Shown: one piece after another, positions 35,413 to 45,220 of the stretch
How the letters are laid out: every line of letters starts with the position of its first letter
Numbering within the stretch: the stretch's first letter is position 1
Assembly (NCBI GenBank): GCA_021815645.1
Contig: JAKBAB010000005.1
Coordinates: 1 to 48,363 of the forward strand
DNA from: Actinomycetes bacterium
GTDB lineage: Bacteria > Actinomycetota > Acidimicrobiia > Acidimicrobiales > RAAP-2
Length of the DNA: 48,363 bases
Reading direction: 5' to 3'
Program-made: the position numbers and the translations under genes
The notes under the pieces: generated by a model
What the model was told of the DNA's origin: nothing
The model's input: only the letters and a program-made list of their open reading frames with translations
The model's database searches: none

Positions 35413-36876
35413 GTGAGGCGAGGTGAGGAAACCGACGTAACCTCGCGACGGCGTTCTCGCGTCGTCTTCGCGGTCACGGCTCTCGGAGCGTTTATGGCGT
35501 CGCTCGACCTATCGATCGTCAACGTGGCCTTCCCCGCACTCGAGAGAACCTTCACCCACGACTCACCTTCCGTCCTTTCGTGGGTCCTCACTGGGTACTC
35601 CATCGTTTTTGGCTCACTGCTCGTCGTCGCGGGGCGCACCGCAGACCGACTCGGCGCTCGCCGGATCTTCTTCGCCGGACTCGGGGTCTTTTGCTTCGGG
35701 TCTCTCCTGTGCGCAGTAGCGCCGAGCGTGGCGCTACTCATCGCGGGCCGAGCGGTTCAGGGCGTGGGGGCCGCGGCCGTTCTACCGTCGTCCCTGGGCC
35801 TTCTCCTGGGCGCTTTCTCCGTCGAGCGACGTTCCCAGGTCGTGGCGATGTGGGGTGGAATCGGGGCCCTCGCGGTGGCTACGGGCCCATCCCTCGGGGC
35901 CGCGCTCATAACGGCCTTCTCCTGGCGCGCCGCCTTCTACGTGAATCTTCCGGTTGGACTGGTCGCTTGGCTCATGGGGCGACGAGTCTTGGTCGAAAGT
36001 CGAGCACTCACCAATTCGAAGAGTTCGGGGCCGGACTACCCCGGTGTGTTCCTCTTAGGTGGCGCGCTCGCCACGCTAGTCCTGGCGATCTCTCAAGGAC
36101 CGAGTTGGGGCTGGACGCACCCGAGGGTCTTCGGGGCTCTGGCGCTATCTCTGGTACTGGGAGTCCTATTCATTATTCGATCCGCCCACCACGACGAACC
36201 GGTACTAGACCTTCGACTTTTTCGGGCCCGCTCGTTCTCCGTCGCCAACGCGGCCGTTCTGGCTTACTCGATGGGCTTTTTCGCGATGCTGCTCGGTAAC
36301 ATTCTCTTCCTCACGAGCGTTTGGCACTACTCCATCCTCGAGGCCGGGCTCTCGGTCACCCCGGGACCCATCGTGGTGGCGCTCGTGTCAGGTCCCGCGG
36401 GGCGACTAGCGTCACGGGTGGGCTTTCGACCCGTTCTCCTCGCCGGTTCGGCCATTTTCGCCGGTGGTCTGGTGTGGTACGCCGCCGTCATCGGCGGCGC
36501 GGCCGACTACCCGGGCCGATGGTTACCCGGTACCCTCGTCGTCGGGCTAGGAATCGGATTGACGTTCCCCGTCCTCAGCGCCGCCGCGGTCGCCAGCTTG
36601 GAGCCCTCGCGTTACTCGGTCGGTAGTGCGGTGAACCAAACGGCCCGCCAGATCGGCGGAGCCCTGGGCGTCGCGATTCTGGTAGTCGTAGTCGGAACGC
36701 CCACCAGCGCTCGGATGGCGCTCGAACACTTCCGACATCTGTGGATCTTTTCGGCCGCTATGGCCGTTCTCTCGGGCCTCACCTGCACGCAACTGCGCCG
36801 ACCGGCAACGACCAAGACGAACGCGGACCTCACTAATTCGCTTAGCGTTTCGGCCAAGACTCGCGAGGCCGACTAA
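35413..36876 (+). CDS. MFS transporter, DHA2 (EmrB/QacA) family
   Basis: GAFMASLDLSIVNVAFPALERTF, SVLSWVLTGYSIVFGSLLVVAGRTADRLGARRIF; 14-TM pattern. Confidence 0.9.
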   Translation: MRRGEETDVTSRRRSRVVFAVTALGAFMASLDLSIVNVAFPALERTFTHDSPSVLSWVLTGYSIVFGSLLVVAGRTADRLGARRIFFAGLGVFCFGSLLCAVAPSVALLIAGRAVQGVGAAAVLPSSLGLLLGAFSVERRSQVVAMWGGIGALAVATGPSLGAALITAFSWRAAFYVNLPVGLVAWLMGRRVLVESRALTNSKSSGPDYPGVFLLGGALATLVLAISQGPSWGWTHPRVFGALALSLVLGVLFIIRSAHHDEPVLDLRLFRARSFSVANAAVLAYSMGFFAMLLGNILFLTSVWHYSILEAGLSVTPGPIVVALVSGPAGRLASRVGFRPVLLAGSAIFAGGLVWYAAVIGGAADYPGRWLPGTLVVGLGIGLTFPVLSAAAVASLEPSRYSVGSAVNQTARQIGGALGVAILVVVVGTPTSARMALEHFRHLWIFSAAMAVLSGLTCTQLRRPATTKTNADLTNSLSVSAKTREAD

Positions 36877-37010
36877 GGAATCCGCCGCGGTCGAACCAGT
36901 ATTGGCGGTCCCCCCGTTGCGTGCGAACGAAGTACGCTACAAACGAGGAGGCGCGGCGAATGCGCGGCGCCACCGGGCAGTATCGGGCGGAACGTGAGGG
37001 GAGTTTCTAG

Positions 37011-38816
37011 GTGGAGCCGACCGATACGAGTAATCCCGACTACTTCCACAAGGTTGTCGACTGCCAGTGGGCCTGCCCGGCCCACACCAACGTCCCTGGC
37101 TATATCCGGCTCATCGCTCAGGGCCGCTTCGACGACGCGTACCTTTTAAACCGCGAGTCAAACGTCTTCCCCGGCATTTTGGGGCGAACGTGTGACCGGC
37201 CGTGCGAACCGGCCTGTCGACGGGAGCGCGTAGACGGAGCACCGGTAGCGATCTGTCGACTCAAGCGCGTGGCGAGTGACCTACGCGGCGACGTCCTCGG
37301 GCGACTACCACCTATTCCCGACGCCAAAAACGGACGGCGCGTCGCCTGCGTGGGCGCGGGACCCGCCTCACTTACGGTCGCGAACGACCTCATGCCCCTC
37401 GGCTACGAAGTGACGATCTTCGAACAGTTCGAGCGACCCGGCGGCCTCATGCGAACGAACATTCCCTCCTTTCGACTGCCCGAGTCGGTCCTCGACGAAG
37501 AGACCGCGATGATTATCGACATGGGTGTGAACGTTCGCTACGGCACGCCCGTAACGAGCCTGCGCGCGCTCCTCGCCGAAGGCTACGACGCCCTATTCGT
37601 TGGCGTCGGCGCGCCACGCGGTAAGGAACTCGAGCTGCCCGGGCGCCACGACGACGTTAATTCACGTATTCACATCGGAATCGATTGGCTCGAGTCCGTA
37701 GCCTTCGGACACGTAAGTGAGATTGGTGAACGCGTCCTCATAATCGGCGTCGGCAACACCGCCATGGACTGCTGTCGGACGTCACGAAGGCTCGGCGGAC
37801 GGGACATTAAAGTCATGGCGCGCCGCCCGCGCGAATTCTTCAAGGCCTCACCGTGGGAGCTCGACGACGCCGAGGAAGAGGGAGTCGACATATGGGTCAA
37901 TTACGCACCGACGCGATTCGTCGTGGAGGGCGGTCGCCTCGTGGGCATGGAGTTCGAGCGATTGGAGTGGGACGAGGCCGGTAGAAACTCGACAACCCTA
38001 GAGACCGTCATCCTTCCCTGCGACGACGTCATATTGGCGATCGGCCAAGAGAACGCGTTCCCCTGGATTGAAAGAGACCTCAACCTCGAGTTCGATGAAT
38101 GGGACGTACCGGTCGTTAACGAGACGACTATGGGGAGTTCGCTGCCGGGAGTCTTCTTCGGCGGCGACGCCGCCTTCGGTCCGAAGAACATCATCTGGGC
38201 CGTCGCACACGGACACGCGGCCGCAATCTCCATCGACAACTACTGCCGAGGCGTCGGCCTCGAAGAACGCCCGCCCGTCGGCGCCACCCTGGTTAGTCAG
38301 AAAATGGGAATGAGCGAATGGCGCTACCACAACGACTACAACCCTTCGTCACGCCAAAAGATGAGTCACGTAGATCTGACCGAGCGATTCTCGTCTCTCA
38401 ATCTCGAAGTGGAGTTGGGATTTAGCGCGGAACAGACAGCCCGGGAAGTGCAACGTTGCCTCAACTGCGACGTCCAAACCGCTTTCAGCGCCAAGCTGTG
38501 CATCGAGTGCGACGCGTGTCTCGACATCTGCCCCGTACAGTGTTTGACAATTACCGACAACGGCGAAGAGGCGGACCTGCGCCAACGGCTCTTGGCGCCG
38601 GCCACCAATCTCAGCCAAGAGCTCTTCGTCTCTGAGCCGCTGCCCCAGACGGGCCGCGTCATGGTTAAAGACGAGAACGTGTGCGTACACTGCGGACTGT
38701 GCGCCGAGCGCTGCCCCACGGCGGCGTGGGACATGGCCCTATTTGACCTCGCCATTCCCTACGCACGATCGGCGAACTTCATCGCGGTACCGATCGGCAT
38801 TGGTGGACAGTCGTGA
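37011..38816 (+). CDS. NAD(P)-dependent FAD oxidoreductase (GltD-like) with C-terminal 2[4Fe-4S] ferredoxin domain, KorQ-like
   Basis: CQWACPAHTNVPGYIRLIAQGRFDDAY, RVACVGAGPASLTVANDLMPLGYEVTIFEQ, VLIIGVGNTAMDCCRTSRRLGG, and CIECDACLDICPVQC...CVHCGLCAERCPTAAWDM. Confidence 0.88.
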   Translation: MEPTDTSNPDYFHKVVDCQWACPAHTNVPGYIRLIAQGRFDDAYLLNRESNVFPGILGRTCDRPCEPACRRERVDGAPVAICRLKRVASDLRGDVLGRLPPIPDAKNGRRVACVGAGPASLTVANDLMPLGYEVTIFEQFERPGGLMRTNIPSFRLPESVLDEETAMIIDMGVNVRYGTPVTSLRALLAEGYDALFVGVGAPRGKELELPGRHDDVNSRIHIGIDWLESVAFGHVSEIGERVLIIGVGNTAMDCCRTSRRLGGRDIKVMARRPREFFKASPWELDDAEEEGVDIWVNYAPTRFVVEGGRLVGMEFERLEWDEAGRNSTTLETVILPCDDVILAIGQENAFPWIERDLNLEFDEWDVPVVNETTMGSSLPGVFFGGDAAFGPKNIIWAVAHGHAAAISIDNYCRGVGLEERPPVGATLVSQKMGMSEWRYHNDYNPSSRQKMSHVDLTERFSSLNLEVELGFSAEQTAREVQRCLNCDVQTAFSAKLCIECDACLDICPVQCLTITDNGEEADLRQRLLAPATNLSQELFVSEPLPQTGRVMVKDENVCVHCGLCAERCPTAAWDMALFDLAIPYARSANFIAVPIGIGGQS

Positions 38817-40657
38817 GTGTGGGCTCTGGCGTGGCGCCCGAGCGGGTCAACGACTTTTCCCTGAAGCTCGCCAACGTCAACGGGACCGGTTCGGCCAGCG
38901 CCAACAGCCTCATCGTCCAGGCGATTTTTCGAATGGGCGTACCGGTTTCGGGAAAAAACCTCTTTCCCTCAAACATTCAGGGGCTACCCACGTGGTACGA
39001 AATCCGGGTCAACGGGTCGGGCTACACCGCTCGCTCGTTGGACTACGACCTCGTAGTCACCATGAACGCTCAGACCTACGCGGCGGACATTGACGAAGTC
39101 GCGAGCGGGGGCTACGTCTTGTACGACTCGTCGTGGCCCCTCGACGAATCCCTGCGACGCGACGACGTCACCTTTCTCGGCGTGCCGCTGGCCACCATGT
39201 GCCTCGAAAACTTCACTAAACCACGCGAACGAATCCTGATGAAAAACGTCGCCTACGCGGGCGCCGTGGTGGCCCTGGTGGGCATTGACCTAGACGTGGT
39301 CGCCCGCTTGCTCGACGAGACGTTCTCTCGAAACGAAGCCCTGCGCGACTCCAACCAGCGGGCGCTGCGACTGGGGTACGACTACGCCCGGGAAAACTTC
39401 GACTGTCCCTTGAACTTTCACCTCGAGGCGAGTGACGCGAACGGCGACGCCATTCTCATTGACGGAAACACCGCCATCGCGCTCGGGTGTCTCTACGCGG
39501 GGGCGACCGTCGCGGCGTGGTACCCCATAACGCCGGCGACGGCCGTGATGGACAACTTCACGCGCCTTTGCGCGAAGTATCGCCGAGTTGTTGAGCCGAG
39601 TAACGATTCCGGAGCCGCCGCGACTTTTCGAAACAACTACATGATCATTCAGGCGGAAGACGAAATTGCCTCCATCGGCATGGTGCTCGGAGCCGGCTGG
39701 AGTGGAGCGCGGGCCTTTACCTCCACCTCGGGTCCGGGTATCTCCCTGATGAGCGAACTCATCGGACTCGCCTACTACACCGAGATTCCCGCCGTCATCG
39801 TCGACGTCCAACGCGTCGGTCCCTCCACCGGCATGCCGACTCGAACACAGCAAGGTGACTTACTAATGTGCGCGTACGCCAGTCACGGCGACACGCGTCA
39901 CATCGTGCTCTTCCCGAGTGACCCCCACGAATGTTTCGACTTCGCCGTGAAGTCATTCGACCTAGCCGAAAGGTTCCAGACACCGGTTTTCCTCCTAAGC
40001 GACCTCGACATAGGTATGAACGACTGGGTCGTGCCCCCGCTGACCTGGGACGACAACTTCGAGCCCGACCGCGGGCGCGTCCTGAACGACCGAGACCTCG
40101 CGACCATTTCGGAGTTCTTTCGCTACACCAACGAAAACGAAGAGTTCGTCACACCGCGAACGGTGCCGGGCAGCGACGCTAAGGGCGCGTACTTTGTGCG
40201 AGGGTCGGGCCACGACAAGTTCGGTCGCTACACCGAGACTCCCGACGAGTATCGCGAAGTCACAGACCGACTCAAACTCAAGCACGCCGCCGCCGCCGCA
40301 CACGTCCCGCCCGCAATCATCGCGCGTCGCCCCGGGGCGCGTGTGGGGATTATCACCCTGGGCAGCTGCGACCTCGCGGTGCGCGAGGCGATTGACGAAT
40401 TGGCGAGTCGGGGACTCGACTGCGACTTTATGCGCGTACGCGGGTTCCCCTTCGGTGACGAGGTCCGCGACTTCGCCTCGGCTTACGAACGATGTTTCGT
40501 AGTGGAACAGAATCGAGACGGTCAACTCCGATCTCTTCTCTCAATCGAAGCGGGCGTCGATCAGAGTCGACTGGACTCCGTGCTCGCCTACGGCGGGTTC
40601 CCGCTCAGCGCCCCCCACGTCGTCACTAGCGTCCTCACGCAAATGGAGATTCACTGA
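38813..40657 (+). CDS. 2-oxoacid:acceptor oxidoreductase, fused gamma-alpha subunit (KorA-like)
   Basis: Gamma-like N-terminus (GTGSASANSLIVQAIFRMGVPVSGKNLFPSNIQGLPTWYEIRV) fused to alpha domain (IDGNTAIALGCLYAGATVAAWYPITPATAVMDNF); GTGA overlap with upstream stop. Confidence 0.9.
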   Translation: MSVGSGVAPERVNDFSLKLANVNGTGSASANSLIVQAIFRMGVPVSGKNLFPSNIQGLPTWYEIRVNGSGYTARSLDYDLVVTMNAQTYAADIDEVASGGYVLYDSSWPLDESLRRDDVTFLGVPLATMCLENFTKPRERILMKNVAYAGAVVALVGIDLDVVARLLDETFSRNEALRDSNQRALRLGYDYARENFDCPLNFHLEASDANGDAILIDGNTAIALGCLYAGATVAAWYPITPATAVMDNFTRLCAKYRRVVEPSNDSGAAATFRNNYMIIQAEDEIASIGMVLGAGWSGARAFTSTSGPGISLMSELIGLAYYTEIPAVIVDVQRVGPSTGMPTRTQQGDLLMCAYASHGDTRHIVLFPSDPHECFDFAVKSFDLAERFQTPVFLLSDLDIGMNDWVVPPLTWDDNFEPDRGRVLNDRDLATISEFFRYTNENEEFVTPRTVPGSDAKGAYFVRGSGHDKFGRYTETPDEYREVTDRLKLKHAAAAAHVPPAIIARRPGARVGIITLGSCDLAVREAIDELASRGLDCDFMRVRGFPFGDEVRDFASAYERCFVVEQNRDGQLRSLLSIEAGVDQSRLDSVLAYGGFPLSAPHVVTSVLTQMEIH

Positions 40658-41712
40658 TGCCCTCGATCACCAAGCCACTAATCCCTCTAAGCCCACTGCC
40701 GAAGAACGCCCTCGGGCTTACGGTACGCGACTACGAAGGCGCGATGTCGACGCTGTGCGCCGGTTGCGGTCACGACTCAGTCACCGCCGCGATCAGCCAC
40801 GCGTTCTTCGAACTGGCGACTCCCCCGTCGCGAATCGCGAAGCTGAGTGGAATAGGTTGCTCGTCCAAAACTCCCACCTACTTCGTCAAAGGGGCCCACG
40901 GCTTCAACTCCGCCCACGGCCGAATGGCGACCATCGCTACCGGCGCGAACGCCGCCAACCGCGACCTCACCTACATCGGCATCTCGGGCGACGGCGACTC
41001 ACTGTCGATCGGACTGGGTCACCTCATGCACGCGATGCGCCGAAACGTGAACATGATCTACGTAATCGAAAACAACGGAGTGTACGGCTTAACTAAAGGA
41101 CAGCTTTCCGCGTCGGCCGACGTAGGTTCCAGTCCCAAAAAGGGAGAAGCCAACCAACTAGCACCGATTGACCCCATCATGTTGGGCCTAACCCTCGGCG
41201 CCACTTTCCTCGCTCGGAGTTTCTCCGGAGACAAGGCTCAGCTCATCCCCATTATCCAAGCCGCCGCGGCCCACCGGGGCTTCGCGCTGATCGACGTGAT
41301 TTCCCCGTGCGTGACCTTTAACGATCACGAAAGCTCGACCAAGAGTTACCGCTTCGTGCGAGACCACGAAGTCAAAGAGGTTGAAACCGACTACGTGGCC
41401 CTCCACGTGCCGATTCGTGAGTCCATCTCGAGCGACACTCCTCGCGACGTCGTGATGCACGACGGCAGCGTGATGCGATTTCGTTCCGTGCCCGATGGAT
41501 ACGACCCAACCGACCGCGCCACGGTTGAGTCCTACATTAGGGATCGACAAGAGCGAGGTGAAATAGCGACGGGGCTGCTCTACATACGAGAGTCGGGTCG
41601 CGAGTTGCACGAACTCAACCACACCCCTGACCGACCACTCAACGCAATATCGTTCCGCGAACTGTGTCCAGGTAGAAACGAGCTCGATCGCCTCCAAGAA
41701 GACTTTCGCTAA
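40657..41712 (+). CDS. 2-oxoacid:acceptor oxidoreductase, beta subunit (TPP-binding, KorB-like)
   Basis: TLCAGCGHDSVTAAISHAF, GIGCSSKTPTYF, GISGDGDSLSIGLGHLMHAMRRNVNMIYVIENNGVYGLTKGQ; TGATG overlap with korA-like stop. Confidence 0.92.
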   Translation: MPSITKPLIPLSPLPKNALGLTVRDYEGAMSTLCAGCGHDSVTAAISHAFFELATPPSRIAKLSGIGCSSKTPTYFVKGAHGFNSAHGRMATIATGANAANRDLTYIGISGDGDSLSIGLGHLMHAMRRNVNMIYVIENNGVYGLTKGQLSASADVGSSPKKGEANQLAPIDPIMLGLTLGATFLARSFSGDKAQLIPIIQAAAAHRGFALIDVISPCVTFNDHESSTKSYRFVRDHEVKEVETDYVALHVPIRESISSDTPRDVVMHDGSVMRFRSVPDGYDPTDRATVESYIRDRQERGEIATGLLYIRESGRELHELNHTPDRPLNAISFRELCPGRNELDRLQEDFR

Positions 41713-41734
41713 AGAGTTCGACGCGGAGGCACGA

Positions 41735-41777
41735 CGGCGTGACTAGTCTCGCCGTATGAGGGAAGACGCCGACCTCG
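41735..41777 (+). repeat. Promoter/start-codon direct repeat, copy 1
   Basis: cggcgtgactagtctcgccgtatgagggaagacgccgacctcg; about 39/43 identical to 42024-42066. Confidence 0.85.
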
Positions 41778-41893
41778 ACAGTGCCCCCGGGGGGGAGTCA
41801 GCCTGTTACGCCCATCTCGTGTGCCCCGAGTGCGGGGCACTGCTCGAAGACGCCACCGTGTGCCCGCACGAAGAACGGTCGTTGGGCGAGTAA
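41756..41893 (+). CDS. 45-aa zinc-ribbon-like microprotein
   Basis: MREDADLDSAPGGESACYAHLVCPECGALLEDATVCPHEERSLGE*; CPEC...CPH metal-binding pattern; TAGTCT box upstream of the ATG. Too short for the ORF track. Confidence 0.55.
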   Translation: MREDADLDSAPGGESACYAHLVCPECGALLEDATVCPHEERSLGE

Positions 41894-42023
41894 TTTTTGC
41901 CCCAGACGAAACGGTGCCTAGCGCGAGGCGGACCCCCGACGAGGGCCCCGAGAACCGGACCGGCCCGTCGGTCGCTACTGAAATGTGCCTTAGAGATTGG
42001 GCACAATTCGTGCACCGCCTGAC

Positions 42024-42066
42024 CGGCGTGGCTAGTCTCGCCGTATGAGGGAGGACGCCGGCGTCG
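42024..42066 (+). repeat. Promoter/start-codon direct repeat, copy 2
   Basis: cggcgtggctagtctcgccgtatgagggaggacgccggcgtcg; includes the response-regulator ATG. Confidence 0.85.
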
Positions 42067-42713
42067 GACCAATAACGGTGGCCGTCGTAGACGACCACGT
42101 AATGGTGGGCGAGATGCTCGCCCAGACGGTCGATCTCGAGACCGACATGCACTTTTCCGGTGTCGCGCAAAACGCTGCGGAAGCTTACGAATTGGTGCGG
42201 CGAGAGCGACCTCAGGTCGTCCTAATGGACTACCGGCTGCCCGATGGAGATGGCTTGGAGGCCGTTGCGAATATTCTCGAGGACTACCCCGACACGCGAA
42301 TTGTGATGCTCTCAGGCAGTGGCCGCAATGAACTTATGGCGCGCGCCATTGAAGCGGGCTGCGTCGGTCTTATCTCCAAGGACCGGCCGATCCAGGATGT
42401 CCTCGCGGCAATCAGAGCGGCGGCCCGGGGTGAGTTAGTGATTCGCACCGACGAATTTTCTGAGTTACTCAGCCAAATTCGACGTTCACCCGATCAAAAT
42501 ACCCAACTGCTCACCGCCCGCGAGCTGGAGGTCCTCCAACTGCTCGGCCAGGGTCGGTCCACCGAACGCATCGCCGAACAGTTGTTCATATCCATAAACA
42601 CGGTCAGAAATCACGTTGCGAGCATTCTGAGCAAACTCGGCGTTCACTCTAAACTCGAAGCCGTCGCAATTGCGGCGCGCGAGAACCTCATATCCCTAGA
42701 CGACACGTACTAA
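42045..42713 (+). CDS. NarL/LuxR-family response regulator (orphan in this window)
   Basis: Receiver [21 protein letters not shown] plus [55 protein letters not shown]. Confidence 0.93.
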   Translation: MREDAGVGPITVAVVDDHVMVGEMLAQTVDLETDMHFSGVAQNAAEAYELVRRERPQVVLMDYRLPDGDGLEAVANILEDYPDTRIVMLSGSGRNELMARAIEAGCVGLISKDRPIQDVLAAIRAAARGELVIRTDEFSELLSQIRRSPDQNTQLLTARELEVLQLLGQGRSTERIAEQLFISINTVRNHVASILSKLGVHSKLEAVAIAARENLISLDDTY

Positions 42714-42923
42714 CGGCTTCTCTCGGCGGCGAAGGAGACCGGGGGCGATTTCGCCCTCTACGGTCGAGCGATGGGCCCGCGGTATAAGAGGATTCTTCGT
42801 TTAGCCCCACCACCGATTCGCCATCGTTACGCGCCGTGGCGCGCTCGCTACGATTAGTGCTACGAGACGTCGACGCGGCTCCAGCGCACCGCCGACGTTA
42901 ACCGGAGCACCTAGGGAGGAAGA

Positions 42924-43382
42924 ATGTTGTCAACGAAATTGTTGCGCCTTGCGACCAGCGTGGCGGTAGTGGGACTGGTCGGCCTGTCGAGCGGACTCGT
43001 CGATGTCACGCCGGCGTCGGCGGCGCCGACACCGCGACTTTTTGTGACCCCCTACCTAAATTTGCACAACGGCGAAAGGGTCGCGGTGCGCGGCACCGGG
43101 TACACCCCCGGCATCACGGTCTACGTCGTGGAGTGTCTGGTGTCGGCCAAGGGTGCGAATTCCTGCAATATTCTTCACGCGGTGCCGGCCACCATAACGA
43201 AAACCGGACTCCTGCCGAGGACCTTCTTCACGGTGTCGACGGGCAAAGTAGGGACGGGAAAGTCCGCCCGTTACTGCGGCACCAATGCACACAACCTCAA
43301 GTTGTGTGACGTGAGTGCCGGAAACGCGACCGGCAGCGACTCGGCCATAAAGCCCATCGTTTTCCGGTCCGTTAAGAAGTAA
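42924..43382 (+). CDS. Secreted neocarzinostatin-fold-like protein
   Basis: Signal peptide, then FVTPYLNLHNGERVAVRGTGYTPGITVYVVECLV...CNILHAVPATIT...YCGTNAHNLKLCDVSAGNATGSD; resembles the neocarzinostatin/macromomycin apoprotein family. Confidence 0.65.
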   Translation: MLSTKLLRLATSVAVVGLVGLSSGLVDVTPASAAPTPRLFVTPYLNLHNGERVAVRGTGYTPGITVYVVECLVSAKGANSCNILHAVPATITKTGLLPRTFFTVSTGKVGTGKSARYCGTNAHNLKLCDVSAGNATGSDSAIKPIVFRSVKK

Positions 43383-43515
43383 GGCGCGGATCGACTTCGA
43401 CTCGATACGAAATGAGTCCGTGGTAGAGAACGGGTAACGTCGCGCAATCGAGCGAGCGCGCGACGGGGCCACCCGAAGTTGCGGCGAGCGAGCGCGCCGC
43501 ATAGGAGAGGAGCGT

Positions 43516-45129
43516 ATGAGCGAGGACCGCGGCTCGAGCGTCACGCTGGGTGGCACCTTGCGCGACCAACGCCACCGAGTCGTCACTCAGTTGCGCAATC
43601 ACTTCAGTTTCGCGTCGCTTCTGGCGATTCTCTTTCTCACCTTTCTCGACAACACAATCGCGAGCGCCGTGCTCACCAGCGTTCAGGCCAAACTTCACGC
43701 CGGAGTGACGCAGTTGCAGTGGGTCGTGGGCGGCTACGCGTTGGCGTTCGCCAGTTTGATGCTGATCTGCGGATCGCTGGGAGACAACTTCGGTCGCAAG
43801 AAGATCATGCTCATCGGCGTGGGGATTTTCTGTGCCGGTTCCCTAGTGTGCACCATCGCCCAGTCCCCGACGGAACTCATCGTGGGTCGCGTCATCATGG
43901 GCATAGGCGCCGCGGGTTCCGAGCCGAGCACGCTATCGATGATTCGTCATATCTACCCGGACCGACGGCGTCGAGCTCGGGCCTTGGGTGCTTGGGCGGC
44001 CGTGTCGGGCCTCGCCCTGGCCATGGGCCCCGTACTCGGGGGCATTTTGGTGGGACTTTGGTCGTGGCGGGCAGTCTTTTGGTTCAACTTCATCTTCGGA
44101 CTTGCGGTGCTCTTGGTCGCGTCCATCGCGCTGCCCGAAAGCGTTAACGACGTCCGCCGACGGCTCGACGGTTACGGCTTCATCTTGGCGACGTTGGCCC
44201 TCAGTCTGGCCACGTTCGCAACGATTTCTGGAGAGACCATGGGGTACCGCTCCAGTACCGTACTTTCGCTCTACGCCGTCGCGGGGCTCTCGTTCATTAT
44301 CTATTTCGTGGTCGAGTCACGCACGGCTTTCCCCATGCTCAACGTCGAGTGGATAAAGAATCGCGCGTTCTCCGGTTCAGCGGTCGTCGCCTTCACGAGT
44401 TACTTTTCCATATTTTCCATCTTTTTCTTCGTGGCGCTCTATCTCGAAATCGTTTCGGCGATTGGCCCCTACACCCTGGCGCTCGACTTTTTGCCGATGC
44501 TCGCCGGAATGGTCATCGCCTCACTGTTCGCTGGAAGATGGGTGGGGCGAGTTGGCTCACGAGTACCGATGATGACCGGCTGCTTCCTCGCCGGCGTCGG
44601 CGTCTTGCTCACCGACTACGTCATTAGCCCAACGGTTGGACTGAACTCGCTCGGCTGGACGATGGGCCTCGCCGGAGTCGGGTTCGGGATAATCGTGGTT
44701 CCGGTAAACGCGACCGCCCTCATCAGTATCCCCGCCGCCAACTCCGGCGTCGCGGCGTCAACTATTAACACGAGCCGCGAACTCGGTGCCGTCACGGGTG
44801 TGGCAATTCTGGGCTCAATTGTCAACGGGCAGCTCACCGTCAACCTCACGCAGCGACTCATCCAAATTGGCGTACCGAGCGCCTTTAGACAGGAGATCAT
44901 TACGGCCGTCATTACCGGATCGGTCAACTCTCGAGCCGCCCAGGAGAGCCGCGTAAGCAGTGCCGCTATCAAGCAGATCATCAAAGAAGTGGTGAACGCC
45001 GCGTACGCCGCCTTCACCCACGGTCTCAACTTGGCCCTCACAGTTTCGGGGATGCTGCTCGTCGCTTCGGCCGGCGTTTCGTACTTCACCGGCACGGCCG
45101 AACGCGCGTCCATGGTCGTTGACGAATAG
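43516..45129 (+). CDS. MFS transporter, DHA2 family
   Basis: FLTFLDNTIASAVLTSVQAKL, LMLICGSLGDNFGRKKIMLIGVGIF, RVIMGIGAAGSEPSTLSMIRHIYPDRRRRARALGAW; 14-TM pattern. Confidence 0.9.
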   Translation: MSEDRGSSVTLGGTLRDQRHRVVTQLRNHFSFASLLAILFLTFLDNTIASAVLTSVQAKLHAGVTQLQWVVGGYALAFASLMLICGSLGDNFGRKKIMLIGVGIFCAGSLVCTIAQSPTELIVGRVIMGIGAAGSEPSTLSMIRHIYPDRRRRARALGAWAAVSGLALAMGPVLGGILVGLWSWRAVFWFNFIFGLAVLLVASIALPESVNDVRRRLDGYGFILATLALSLATFATISGETMGYRSSTVLSLYAVAGLSFIIYFVVESRTAFPMLNVEWIKNRAFSGSAVVAFTSYFSIFSIFFFVALYLEIVSAIGPYTLALDFLPMLAGMVIASLFAGRWVGRVGSRVPMMTGCFLAGVGVLLTDYVISPTVGLNSLGWTMGLAGVGFGIIVVPVNATALISIPAANSGVAASTINTSRELGAVTGVAILGSIVNGQLTVNLTQRLIQIGVPSAFRQEIITAVITGSVNSRAAQESRVSSAAIKQIIKEVVNAAYAAFTHGLNLALTVSGMLLVASAGVSYFTGTAERASMVVDE

Positions 45130-45220
45130 CACCTTCCCCTACCCACGGCGGACTGTCGCGGGCGCCAGTCACTACGCTGAATCGTATAGTTGCTGTCAAT
45201 AACTACCGGTCTCACCCGAT

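Noticed and set aside
35580-36299. 239-aa ORF inside the DHA2 transporter gene
   Set aside because: Shadow frame with Arg/Gly/Pro bias; the 35413 frame shows canonical MFS motifs.
42001-42013. GCAC-AATTC-GTGC inverted repeat upstream of the response regulator as an operator
   Set aside because: Only a 4-bp stem around a near-palindromic centre; such repeats are expected by chance and there is no second copy upstream of the microprotein.
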